In this document: piece by piece, positions 52,374-61,126 of the stretch
How positions within the stretch are numbered: position 1 is the stretch's first letter
Layout of the letters: every line of letters starts with the position of its first letter
Assembly: GCA_947627445.1 (NCBI GenBank)
Contig: CANQWA010000014.1
Span: 1-61,205, forward strand
Length of the DNA: 61,205 nucleotides
Source of the DNA: an uncultured Ruminococcus sp.
GTDB taxonomy: Bacteria; Bacillota; Clostridia; Oscillospirales; Ruminococcaceae
Direction of reading: 5' to 3'
Program-made: the position numbers and the translations under genes
The notes under the pieces: generated by a model
What the model saw: only the letters and a program-made list of their open reading frames with translations
Database searches by the model: none
What the model was told of the DNA's origin: nothing

Positions 52374-53093
52374 TTATCCCAGAATCCCAAAGCCGTCTTC
52401 TGTTTCTGCCACCAGCATTTCCAGTCCGTCCATGACAGTGATATCTGTCCCCTTATCATCTTTTGCCTTCATGGTAACTGCCACATCGTAGAGGGCGGTG
52501 CTGGTATCCATCAGCTCGTTGGTAAAGTCCTCACCGAATACCGTGGTATAGGTTTCCAGATAATCTGCAACAAAATCCGTGCCTTCCTCGTACTGATCAG
52601 AAAGAGCTTCACTGGCAGGAGATAATTCCAGTCCGGTAATAACGAAGCTGTCTGTCCCTGCATATTCCACCAGCGTCTGATGATATTGCTCTATCGTAGT
52701 CTCCAGACCATAGCCATAATTGTCCGTCAGAAAAGCCGTCATCGTCTCCTGATACAAGGGATTGATCTGCTCCAGATACAGGGCATAGTTCTGGGTCTCT
52801 ATGGCATAGAAATAAGTGGCAATTGTTTCGGCAAGACCTGCCGGAATCTCTTCGCTGTCATAAGTCAGGGCATAGTTCATATTGGATGGATCAGATTCCG
52901 TCACGGGCTGCTGCTCTTCGGTATCAGAATCTGTATTTTCACTGGATTCGCTGCTGTCCCCTGCCTGTGTGCTGTCTTCCGCCACGCTTTCTGAAGAAAC
53001 CGAATCTTCCGATGTTTTGGTACAGCCGGTTACTGTTACCAGGATACAACTGGACAGAATCCATCCATAGATTGCTTTCCAGAATGTTTTCAT
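52374..53093 (-). CDS. Lipoprotein of unknown function
   Basis: The 239-residue product has a lipoprotein signal (TVTGC, Cys about residue 24), a Ser/Glu-rich linker to about 70 and a domain of about 165 residues. From the sequence IATYFYAIETQNYALYLEQI the arrangement resembles the lipoprotein at 27656-28282 (YYTAIQ near the same place, acidic middle, beta end), so they look like paralogs. The start at 53093 is set by the signal peptide. Function is unknown. Confidence 0.72.
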   Translation of the reverse strand: MKTFWKAIYGWILSSCILVTVTGCTKTSEDSVSSESVAEDSTQAGDSSESSENTDSDTEEQQPVTESDPSNMNYALTYDSEEIPAGLAETIATYFYAIETQNYALYLEQINPLYQETMTAFLTDNYGYGLETTIEQYHQTLVEYAGTDSFVITGLELSPASEALSDQYEEGTDFVADYLETYTTVFGEDFTNELMDTSTALYDVAVTMKAKDDKGTDITVMDGLEMLVAETEDGFGILG

Positions 53094-53124
53094 GAAATAA
53101 TCTCCTTTCTCTGATCCGATCCTC

Positions 53125-53250
53125 TTGCGGTTCGCAGAACAGATCGACAGGTCTGAAGGCAAAATGGACTGTAGGACAAAGCTTTTTCACACAGCCAGGC
53201 GGAAAAATCCGCCAAAAGGATAGCTGTTGGGAGAGATGAGACGGACTCTT
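53125..53250. repeat. Palindromic element, family 1 relative
   Basis: CAAAGCTTTTTCACACAGCC, the hairpin GGCGGAAAAATCCGCC and a CAGAACAG segment match the element at 46195-46380. The outer ends are worn. It fills the gap between two lipoprotein genes. Confidence 0.5.
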
Positions 53251-53953
53251 ATTCTAAGGTCTGGGTACTGATGCCATTGGCGTTTGCCCAAGTTTCGATG
53301 GCTGAACCGGAAGGACAGACAATGGTGACATGCATCGGTTCTGCGCCTTCCACAATGCCCCAGCGGTCATATTCCAGGGCAGGATTTGTCACTGTCAGTG
53401 TGACCAGGCTGCCGCAGCCGGTGAATGCTTCTTCCATGACAACAGAAGTCGCCTCCGGCAATGTGACATTGGTGAGTGAAGAACAGCTGGCAAAAGCTGC
53501 ACGACGCACAGTGGAAACCGTTTCCGGGATGGAAACAGAAGCCAGCATGCCGCAGTCCATAAACGCGCTTTCACCAATCCAAGCCAGACCGTTGGGCAAG
53601 GTAACCTGAATGAGATCCCAGTTTGCTTCAAAGGCGTGGTCACCGATGGCAGAGACGACATAGCCATCAATGGTTGCAGGGATATTTAATTCAGATTCTT
53701 TGCCGTGATAACCAGTGATGGTGATCGTGCCGTCCTCGTTGACTGCATAGGTGTAGGAGTTTTCTTCGGAGGATGTGTCTTCATTGGCGGTATGATTGTC
53801 TCCGCCGGGGGTGTCCTGTACGGAAACTTCTGCGTTATTCTGCGGAGCGGTGTCTGCAATAGAGCTGCTGTCATCGCCGCAGCCGGTTGCTGTGACAAAT
53901 GCGGCTGTAAGCAGTGCTGCCCAGATTGCTTTTTTCAAAGATGATGGTTTCAT
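53249..53953 (-). CDS. Lipoprotein with BspA-like leucine-rich repeats (LRR_5)
   Basis: The 234-residue protein has a lipoprotein signal (ATGC, Cys about 25), an acidic/Thr linker to about 75 and three to four BspA-type repeats of about 23 residues (for example AIGDHAFEANWDLIQVTLPNG, then WIGESAFMDCGMLASVSIPE and VVMEEAFTGCGSLVTLTV). BspA-like repeats bind host or matrix proteins. The C-terminus resembles the capping strand. The start at 53953 lies 100 bp from a consensus promoter (54053-54081). Confidence 0.87.
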   Translation of the reverse strand: MKPSSLKKAIWAALLTAAFVTATGCGDDSSSIADTAPQNNAEVSVQDTPGGDNHTANEDTSSEENSYTYAVNEDGTITITGYHGKESELNIPATIDGYVVSAIGDHAFEANWDLIQVTLPNGLAWIGESAFMDCGMLASVSIPETVSTVRRAAFASCSSLTNVTLPEATSVVMEEAFTGCGSLVTLTVTNPALEYDRWGIVEGAEPMHVTIVCPSGSAIETWANANGISTQTLE

Positions 53954-54052
53954 ATGAATTCCTCGCTTTCTTGGGGGAATAAGTTTGCTTGGATGAAAAG
54001 AAATCGCCGTCCTGTATGTTTGTGAATATATCGGCATAGGTTTTCATGATCC

Positions 54053-54081
54053 ATTATACCCGATTTCTCCGGATTTGTCAA
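54053..54081 (-). promoter_or_regulatory. Promoter of the LRR lipoprotein gene
   Basis: Minus-strand TTGACA, 17-bp spacer, TATAAT. Confidence 0.75.
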
Positions 54082-54189
54082 GTTTTTTCCCAGATCGGCA
54101 AAGCAAAAATCCGGGCGTGCTGACACTATCCTGAAACGTCGGATGCAGACAGACATTGAGCCGTAGTTGTATTCCCCTTTCCAAAGCTA

Positions 54190-54353
54190 AGAACTGGTTC
54201 TCATCGGATTTGACCATGGATTTTCGCGCAACATTTTGACGAGGGCAAGGCGAAAAAGCGAAAGCATACTTGCCGTATGGTGAGCTTTTTCAACGCAGCA
54301 ATCGGCAAAATTTGCCGAAAAGACAGGTGCAATATCCGATGAGAACAAGTTCT
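54190..54353. repeat. Family 1 palindromic element next to typA
   Basis: Left end AGAACTGGTTCTCATCGG, right end CCGATGAGAACAAGTTCT, close to perfect inverted ends. It contains GGCAAGGCGAAAAAGCG and CGGCAAAATTTGCCG. A further half copy (AGAACTTGTTC, 54355-54365) ends at the typA stop codon. Confidence 0.8.
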
Positions 54354-54365
54354 GAGAACTTGTTC

Positions 54366-56186
54366 CTATTTCTTTCCTCGCTGCTTCGCTCGAAGCTGAT
54401 TACTAAGAATCTGCTTCCGGATGCGCAAACTCTTCGGAGTCACCTCCAGCAGTTCATCCTCCGCAAGAAATTCCAGACAATCTTCCAGACTGAGATTTCT
54501 TGGCGGTACCAGACGCAGCGCATCATCGCTGCCGCTGGCACGGGTATTGGTCAAATGCTTTCTCTTACAAACATTCACTACCAGATCCTCCGCTTTCGGA
54601 GAAGCCCCCACAACCATGCCTTCATACACCGGAACACCTGCGCCAATAAACAGCGATCCACGCTCCTGTGCATTGAACAACCCATAGGTCACCGCTTCAC
54701 CTGCTTCAAAGGAGATCAGCGAGCCAACGCTCCGCCTTGGAATATCCCCTTTATACGGCGCATATTCCCGGAACACACTGCTCATGATTCCTTCGCCCTT
54801 GGTATCCGTCAAAAATTCGCTCTTATACCCGAACAATCCTCTGGACGGAATGAGAAACGTCAGTCTTGTCCGGCTTCCCTGGGGATGCATGTCCTGTAAT
54901 TCTGCTTTTCGTCCGCCCAGCTTTTCCATCACAGAACCGACGCATTCCTCTGGCACGTCAATGGTCAGTTCCTCAATCGGCTCACACTTCTGCCCGTCGA
55001 TTTCCTGGAACAACACTCTCGGTGTAGAAACACCCAGTTCATAACCCTCCCGGCGCATATTTTCAATGAGGATGGACAGATGCATTTCGCCTCTGCCAGC
55101 CACCCGGAACGCATCGGTGCTGTCGGTTTCTGTGACACGCAAAGAAACATCCCGGAGCAGCTCACGCATCAATCGGTCACGAAGCTGACGGGAGGTGACA
55201 AACTTTCCCTCCTGTCCGGCAAAGGGACTGTCATTGACGCTGAATGTCATTTCCACCGTCGGCTCACTGATCTTGGTAAAAGGCAGCGGCTCGAACTGTT
55301 CCGGCGCACACACCGTATCACCGATGGAAATATTTTCAATGCCGCTGATCCAAACAATATCGCCCACAGTAGCCGTTTCTGCCGGCACACGCTGTAAGCC
55401 CTGGATTTGAAGCAGTGAGACGATCTTATTGCGGCGTGCATTTTCCGGGTTGTGATAATTTCCCAGCAGCACCTGCTGTCCCACCTGGATCGTCCCTCGT
55501 GCAATGCGCCCGATGCCGATTCTTCCCACATACTCATTATAGTCAATGGAAGAAACCAGCATCTGAAGGGGTTCTTTCTCCTCGCCCTCCGGCGGATCCA
55601 CATAGGACATGATGGTATCGAACAACGGCTTTAAGTCTGTTCCCTCTTCATGGGGTTCCATACTGGCTGTGCCGGCACGTCCGGAACAGTACAAAAACGG
55701 CGTATTTTCCAGTTGTTCTTCACTGGCATCCAGATCCATCAGAAGCTCCAGCACCTCATCAGCGATTTCATCCAGACGAGCATCCGGACGGTCGATTTTG
55801 TTGACAACCACAATAATTTTCAGATGCATTTCCAGTGCCTTGGACAGGACAAACCGTGTCTGAGGCATAGGACCTTCCGCAGCGTCCACCAGCAGCAGCG
55901 CACCGTCTACCATACTGAGCACACGTTCTACCTCACCGCCAAAATCTGCATGTCCCGGTGTGTCGATGATATTGATTTTGGTATCACCCCAGCGGACGGA
56001 GGTATTCTTCGCCAGAATGGTAATACCGCGTTCACGCTCCAGATCGTTGGAATCCATGACACGTTCTGCCACCGCCTGATTTTCCCGGAATACACCGCCC
56101 TGTTTCAGCATCTCGTCTACCAGGGTTGTCTTGCCGTGGTCAACGTGGGCGATGATAGCGATGTTTCTCAGATCTTTTCGAATCAT
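54366..56186 (-). CDS. typA: Ribosome-associated GTPase TypA/BipA
   Basis: The 606-residue translational GTPase has G1 ([15 protein letters not shown]), G2 ([15 protein letters not shown]), G3 ([16 protein letters not shown]), G4 (NKIDRPDAR), an EF-G-like domain and the specific C-terminal domain ([12 protein letters not shown]). It binds ribosomes and helps growth under stress. The start at 56186 is the family N-terminus. A family 1 element abuts the stop codon. Confidence 0.97.
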   Translation of the reverse strand: MIRKDLRNIAIIAHVDHGKTTLVDEMLKQGGVFRENQAVAERVMDSNDLERERGITILAKNTSVRWGDTKINIIDTPGHADFGGEVERVLSMVDGALLLVDAAEGPMPQTRFVLSKALEMHLKIIVVVNKIDRPDARLDEIADEVLELLMDLDASEEQLENTPFLYCSGRAGTASMEPHEEGTDLKPLFDTIMSYVDPPEGEEKEPLQMLVSSIDYNEYVGRIGIGRIARGTIQVGQQVLLGNYHNPENARRNKIVSLLQIQGLQRVPAETATVGDIVWISGIENISIGDTVCAPEQFEPLPFTKISEPTVEMTFSVNDSPFAGQEGKFVTSRQLRDRLMRELLRDVSLRVTETDSTDAFRVAGRGEMHLSILIENMRREGYELGVSTPRVLFQEIDGQKCEPIEELTIDVPEECVGSVMEKLGGRKAELQDMHPQGSRTRLTFLIPSRGLFGYKSEFLTDTKGEGIMSSVFREYAPYKGDIPRRSVGSLISFEAGEAVTYGLFNAQERGSLFIGAGVPVYEGMVVGASPKAEDLVVNVCKRKHLTNTRASGSDDALRLVPPRNLSLEDCLEFLAEDELLEVTPKSLRIRKQILSNQLRAKQRGKK

Positions 56187-56328
56187 ACATTTTCCTCTTT
56201 TCTCATGCTTTCTCAGAACTTGTTTCGTATCTGATTCCGGCAGATGATTCCGCCCGAAACAGATTCGGAATATTGACAGAAAAAACAGGCAAGCTCCCAG
56301 GGAGTCTGCCTGTATGGACAGATGAACA

Positions 56329-56370
56329 AAAAAACGAAAACGTCAAAATCACTAGGAATTTTGACGTTTT
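56329..56370 (-). terminator. Terminator after the tRNA genes
   Basis: On the minus strand CGTCAAAAT and ATTTTGACG form the stem, followed by TTTTCGTTTTTTT. Confidence 0.8.
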
Positions 56371-56372
56371 TC

Positions 56373-56457
56373 TGGTGGGGGAGGACGGATTCGAACCATC
56401 GAAGCTAGAAGCAACAGATTTACAGTCTGCCCCCTTTGGCCACTCGGGAACTCCCCC
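56373..56457 (-). tRNA. tRNA-Tyr (anticodon GTA)
   Basis: An 85-nt cloverleaf with acceptor GGGGGAG / CTCCCCC, D-arm with GTGGCC, anticodon loop CTGTAAA, a long variable arm, GGTTCGAATCC T-loop and an encoded CCA end. The long variable arm fits bacterial tRNA-Tyr. Confidence 0.95.
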
Positions 56458-56472
56458 ATGCAATATAAATAA

Positions 56473-56548
56473 TGGAGCTGGTGGACGGACTTGAACCCCC
56501 GACCTGCTGATTACAAATCAGCTGCTCTACCAACTGAGCTACACCAGC
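56473..56548 (-). tRNA. tRNA-Thr (anticodon TGT)
   Basis: A 76-nt cloverleaf with acceptor GCTGGTG / CACCAGC, GTAGCTCAGTTGG D-arm, anticodon loop TTTGTAA, GGGTTCAAGTCC T-arm and an encoded CCA. It is transcribed before tRNA-Tyr from the promoter at 56564-56592. Confidence 0.95.
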
Positions 56549-56563
56549 GCTGCAACATGTTAT

Positions 56564-56592
56564 ATTATAACACAGCTTCGGAAAATTGTCAA
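56564..56592 (-). promoter_or_regulatory. Promoter of the tRNA-Thr/tRNA-Tyr unit
   Basis: Minus-strand TTGACA, 17-bp spacer, TATAAT, directly before the tRNA-Thr gene. Confidence 0.85.
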
Positions 56593-56743
56593 GAAAAAAA
56601 TTGCTGTTTTTTCTTTTTTAAGCATATGTCGGAAATTTCCAATGAAATGGAATGAACAGCTTTGGTAAAATACATTATCTCATCTGCTTTCTTTCATAAG
56701 GCAAACCTGCACAAAGGAGGACATCGAGTCCAGAAGCGAATAT

Positions 56744-57315
56744 TCAAGTCTTGGTCAGGCGTTTTCCATCCATGTTCTCAGATTCAATTCCCCTGAAAAA
56801 GTCAATCATACAAATAAAAATCTCATCCTCTGTCAATCCCTCTGCTAAATATAAATCATGCAATTCATCATAAGCATTTTTTGACGGTTCAGAACCATAA
56901 TACTCATCGTTTTCACCTACTGCAATATATACAGGTGTACGGCTTTTCACAAGATTTTCAAAGTTACCATCCCATTGTGAACTGCAATGCAAATATGCCG
57001 TAAATAATTCAGGGCATTTTTCCATATGCAAAACGTTGTCAAGCACAAATCCTCTGTATAATTCCGTTCCGGCAGTAACTGTATCACGATTTGACAAATA
57101 ATCCCGTTTCATCAAGCAAAGGTCAAAAACGTCCCATCTACCGTCATCGTTCAAAACGTAATCTTTGCCGGATAAATCAGCCGTTTCTCTTGCCAACAAG
57201 AAATCCTGCAAATTCTGCATATCATTTTTGGTGAAATCCTGCTGATGATGGGCATTTGCACCGACTGCCGTCACACAAAGCACTCGGCAAGAATACTGAC
57301 AAAAAATTTTTTCAT
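56744..57315 (-). pseudogene. Broken exported esterase with dockerin-like module
   Basis: The N-terminus is shifted: the ATG at 57315 opens a signal-like frame (MKKFFVSILA) that stops after 14 codons, while the continuation CVTAVGANAHH is in another frame. Next comes a dockerin-like module (DMQNLQDFLLARET... VLNDDGRWDVFDLCLMK) followed at once by what looks like the end of an alpha/beta-hydrolase or carbohydrate esterase (TPVYIAVGENDEYYGSEPS). The catalytic serine part is gone, so a frameshift and an internal deletion are both likely. Confidence 0.75.
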
Positions 57316-57473
57316 GCAAGACACTTCCTTTTCATTTTTTTGATACTTTTATTGTAACATCAAGATCCCGATTTGAGAAGTGCAAAAAAGTAAATGCTTG
57401 TAAACTTTTGGTTGATACTTTTATATCCCCTGAAATCAGTTATAACCAAAGGTTGTCACGTGATAACGAAATG

Positions 57474-57506
57474 GAACTTCTCAGGAAGTTCTTTTTGTGT
57501 TATAAT
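57474..57506 (+). promoter_or_regulatory. Hairpin and -10 box before the flavodoxin gene
   Basis: GAACTTC and GAAGTTC form a small hairpin followed by a T-run (57474-57495), and TATAAT follows at 57501-57506. The best -35 is TTCTCA inside the hairpin. The hairpin could be a terminator for an upstream transcript. Confidence 0.45.
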
Positions 57507-57536
57507 CCAAATAGAAACTATCAGAGGTGCTTGAAT

Positions 57537-58871
57537 ATGAAAAAATTCACATTGCTCACAGCTGCGACGGCAATTTTTATGACATTCTGCACAATGGCAG
57601 GTACTCCGTCAGTAAATGCGAACAACGGTGAACAGAATTACACAAAAGAAGATATTGTCAATTTGCAGAATTTCTTATTGGCAAGAGAAACGCCTGATTT
57701 ATCCGACAAAGATTATGATCTAAATAATGATGGCAGGTGGGACGTTTTTGACCTATGCCTGATGAAACATGAATTTCTGGAATCGTCAGATTTCCCGGAA
57801 GATACAGGGAAAACACTTGTTGCATACTATTCAGCAACAGGTACAACAGAGCGCATTGCGGACGATATCGCTGAGGAAATGAACGCTGATATTTTTGTGA
57901 TCACGCCTGCGGAGGAGTACACATCAGCCGATTTAAGCTGGACAAATCCGGAAAGCCGTGTTGTTGCGGAACACAATGACCCTGAACGCCACACGGAGCT
58001 TGTCACAATGGATGTGCCCGACTGGGAGAGTTATGACAATGTTTTCATTGGCTATCCGATATGGTGGCAGGAGGCTTCGTGGGTTGTTGATGATTTCGTG
58101 AAAAACAACGATTTTACAGGGAAAAACGTCATTCCGTTCTGTACATCTTCATCTTCTCCGCTTGGCGAAAGTGGTACAAAATTGGCTGAAATGGCAGGTA
58201 CAGGAAACTGGCTTGAGGGTATGCGATTTAGGAGCAGTTCCTCTGTCAATGATGTTGCGGAATGGGTGCAAAGCCTTGATTTGACGAAACATGAACCCAA
58301 AAATTCTGTTTTGGTTGCTTATTTTACACCAGCAGAAAATGACGGTGTTGATGCAATTTCGTCCGCAACAGTCAAAAACTATCAGGGTACGGAAATGGGT
58401 GCAGCACAAGTGCTTGCAAATATGATTGCCGAACAGACAGGCGGAGAACTTTTCTCCATAAAAACAGAAGCTGAATATCCGCTTGAATACAATGAACTTG
58501 CCGACTACGCAAAAAATGAACAGGACAACGGAATTTTGCCGGAATTGACCTCACAAATCAGCAATCTCGAAAAATATGACATAGTAATTGTTGTATTTCC
58601 TGTCTGGTGGTATACGATGCCGCAAGCCGTCTACAGTTTCTTTGATGCATATGATTTCAGCGGTAAAACAATTGTTCCTGCAACAACTCATGCCGGAAGT
58701 TATTTGTCCGGTTCACCGTCAACAATTGCCGAATTAGAGCCAAATGCAAATGTTTTAAGCAACGGCTTTACAGTAGCTGCAAGCAATGTGGAAAATGCGA
58801 AAGAAGATGTTGCGGAATGGGTGAAGGAAATGGGCTTTGAAACAGAATTTTCCAATTCAATGATTTTTTAA
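57537..58871 (+). CDS. Exported dockerin-like protein with two flavodoxin domains
   Basis: The 444-residue protein has a signal peptide (cleavage likely near VNANN, about 29), a dockerin-like module (about 38-82, one calcium loop DLNNDGRWDVFD), a flavodoxin domain (about 92-255, phosphate loop SATGTTER and IGYPIWWQEAS) and a second flavodoxin-like domain (about 262-435, FPVWWYTMPQAV). The second has NYQGTEMGAAQ where the flavin phosphate loop would be. Flavodoxin_4-type proteins bind FMN. The start at 57537 has AGAGGTGC before it. Being outside the cell, the electron partner is unknown. Confidence 0.86.
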   Translation: MKKFTLLTAATAIFMTFCTMAGTPSVNANNGEQNYTKEDIVNLQNFLLARETPDLSDKDYDLNNDGRWDVFDLCLMKHEFLESSDFPEDTGKTLVAYYSATGTTERIADDIAEEMNADIFVITPAEEYTSADLSWTNPESRVVAEHNDPERHTELVTMDVPDWESYDNVFIGYPIWWQEASWVVDDFVKNNDFTGKNVIPFCTSSSSPLGESGTKLAEMAGTGNWLEGMRFRSSSSVNDVAEWVQSLDLTKHEPKNSVLVAYFTPAENDGVDAISSATVKNYQGTEMGAAQVLANMIAEQTGGELFSIKTEAEYPLEYNELADYAKNEQDNGILPELTSQISNLEKYDIVIVVFPVWWYTMPQAVYSFFDAYDFSGKTIVPATTHAGSYLSGSPSTIAELEPNANVLSNGFTVAASNVENAKEDVAEWVKEMGFETEFSNSMIF

Positions 58872-59035
58872 CATAGGATAAAATTGTCGGCGGTGATTTC
58901 TTCACGGGAATGCCATCAAGTGACAGGGGGACATCACTTTCAAATGGCTCACTACCGGCATTTTTATCAGTTTTATGACAGGTGCCAACCAGCAAAAGCA
59001 ATTTCACATACAAATCCTAAAAGGAGGACTGAACC

Positions 59036-61084
59036 ATGAAATTTATGAGAAAATTATTTGCTGCTGCCACTGCAATTTTTGTCGGCCTATCATCAAGTTA
59101 CGGTGCAGCCAGGGAAATCAGCCTGACACAGCCAAAAACAGAATTGCCTGTGATTGAACAGACGGGTATGTCGAAAAGCGTTCCGGAAGATTATTTTTCA
59201 CCGTGCAAACATTCCGGAACAGTCACCGAAATTACATACAACAGCAAAGATTATGTCCGTGACGAGAGCGATGTTACAAAGACGGCATATGTCTATCTTC
59301 CCTACGGCTACGATAAAAACGATACCGAAACACGCTACAATATCTGCTACCTTATGCACGGCTGGGGAGGTCATGCAGGGGAGTATTTTCAGTACGCAAA
59401 TATCACGGAAATGCTTGACAATATGATTGAAAACGGCGATATTCCGCCAACGATATTTGTGTCTGCCACGTTTTACAATGAAAATTCACAGACGGATTTT
59501 TCAAGCTCCGTTGCAGAGTTCCGACAATTTCACCGTGATTTTGAGGAAAACCTGATGCCGACAGTGGAGGGAAAATTTCATACCTATGCGGAAAGCACTT
59601 CTCCCGATGACCTGAAAGCAAGCCGTGACCACAGAGCATTTGGCGGTTTTTCGCTTGGTGCGGTGACAACATGGCTGCAATTCTGCTATGATTCCGACTA
59701 TATCCGCTATTTCCTGCCAATGAGCGGTTCATGTTGGTATTACGGCGGTTACGGAGATTTTCAGATTGAAAAAAATGTGGATTTTATGGAACAGCTTGTG
59801 CAGGAAAATCAGCTTGATGAGCGTGGATATTTCATTTATCACGGTGTCGGCACAAATGACACGGTAAAATATCAGTCCGAGGCAATGGCGGAGGAAATGC
59901 TCTCCCGAAACGATATTTTCACACCCGAACACTATGTTTTCTATCAGCGTGAGGGCGGTCAGCATGACCACATTTCCTGCCGTGAATTTATGTACAATGC
60001 CCTGCCGTTATTTTTCAAAGACGAGGACAACGATATGCAAAATAAAACTTTTACGGAAAATACAACAGTCGGCGAAGTCATTCACGATACGGCTTTCGGG
60101 GACTTCGGCAGACTTCTTTTCCCCGTGGACAGAACAGTTTCAGACGATATGACGCTGAAAGAGGTCAGCAATAGCAGTACCTATATTTGGTACAATGACA
60201 TCAAGCCCGAAAAAACAGTGGAAATTCTGAACACGCTGAAAGAAAATGCCCTGAACGGACAGCAGATTTTCTACCCGATTTACACAGAATCTGAAATGCA
60301 AAACGATACATCCATGCGTGACACGGGGATTTTCTTCTTCAAAGGCGAACCGAATGCAAAATTTGCGGTGTGCAACGCAGGCGGTGGTTTCATGTACGTT
60401 GGTGCAATGCACGACAGTTTTCCTCAAGCACTGGAACTCTCAAAAATGGGCTATAACGCATTTGCCTTGATTTACCGCCCTGACGACCCTTATCACGACC
60501 TTGCGAGAGCAATTGAATTTATACATGACCACGCAGAAAAACTCGAAATCGACACCGAAAATTATTCACTTTGGGGCGGTTCAGCAGGAGCAAGAATGGC
60601 GGCAACGCTCGGAAATTCGGACAATTTGAAACAGCTTACAGGCAGGACGGACATCGGGCAAGCCGGAACTGTCATTATGCAATATACAGGCTATACTTCC
60701 GCTTCACAAGCAGATGCACCGACATATGTCTGTGTTGGGAAAAATGACGGCATTGCCAACTGGAAAACAATGCAAAATCGCCTGAATACCCTTGACAGCT
60801 ACGGTATCCCCACGGAATTTCACGCCTATGAGGGTTTACCGCATGGTTTCGGGCTTGGTACGGGAACAGTTGCGGAGGGCTGGATCTACGATGCAGTTAC
60901 ATTCTGGGAAAATCAGATGAACGGCGAAAAAATCCCACAAAACAGGCAATTGGCGAATTTGCAGGACTATCTGCTGACAAGAACAAATTCAGCACACGGG
61001 AATCATTATGACCTGAATAACGATAATAAATGGGATGTGTTTGATTTGGTAATGCTGAAACAAAAATATCTTGACAATACATAA
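59036..61084 (+). CDS. Two-domain exported carbohydrate esterase with dockerin-like end
   Basis: The 682-residue protein has a signal peptide (about 1-24), an esterase domain of the CE1/feruloyl-esterase kind (about 60-325, nucleophile Ser206 in GGFSLGA, His310/His312 near GGQHDH), a second alpha/beta-hydrolase domain (about 340-635, HGG-like NAGGGFMYVG and Ser516 in GGSAGAR, His in GLPHGFG), and a dockerin-like module (about 643-682, DLNNDNKWDVFD). It probably removes two kinds of ester groups from hemicellulose. Start: GGAGGACTGAACC precedes the ATG. A terminator follows at 61094. Confidence 0.9.
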   Translation: MKFMRKLFAAATAIFVGLSSSYGAAREISLTQPKTELPVIEQTGMSKSVPEDYFSPCKHSGTVTEITYNSKDYVRDESDVTKTAYVYLPYGYDKNDTETRYNICYLMHGWGGHAGEYFQYANITEMLDNMIENGDIPPTIFVSATFYNENSQTDFSSSVAEFRQFHRDFEENLMPTVEGKFHTYAESTSPDDLKASRDHRAFGGFSLGAVTTWLQFCYDSDYIRYFLPMSGSCWYYGGYGDFQIEKNVDFMEQLVQENQLDERGYFIYHGVGTNDTVKYQSEAMAEEMLSRNDIFTPEHYVFYQREGGQHDHISCREFMYNALPLFFKDEDNDMQNKTFTENTTVGEVIHDTAFGDFGRLLFPVDRTVSDDMTLKEVSNSSTYIWYNDIKPEKTVEILNTLKENALNGQQIFYPIYTESEMQNDTSMRDTGIFFFKGEPNAKFAVCNAGGGFMYVGAMHDSFPQALELSKMGYNAFALIYRPDDPYHDLARAIEFIHDHAEKLEIDTENYSLWGGSAGARMAATLGNSDNLKQLTGRTDIGQAGTVIMQYTGYTSASQADAPTYVCVGKNDGIANWKTMQNRLNTLDSYGIPTEFHAYEGLPHGFGLGTGTVAEGWIYDAVTFWENQMNGEKIPQNRQLANLQDYLLTRTNSAHGNHYDLNNDNKWDVFDLVMLKQKYLDNT

Positions 61085-61093
61085 CCAAAAGCA

Positions 61094-61125
61094 AACCGGA
61101 GCAGTAAAAATACTCCGGTTTTTTA
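61094..61125. terminator. Bidirectional terminator at the window end
   Basis: AACCGGAG and CTCCGGTT form the stem, with A- and T-rich flanks, serving convergent genes. Confidence 0.8.
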
Positions 61126-61126
61126 T

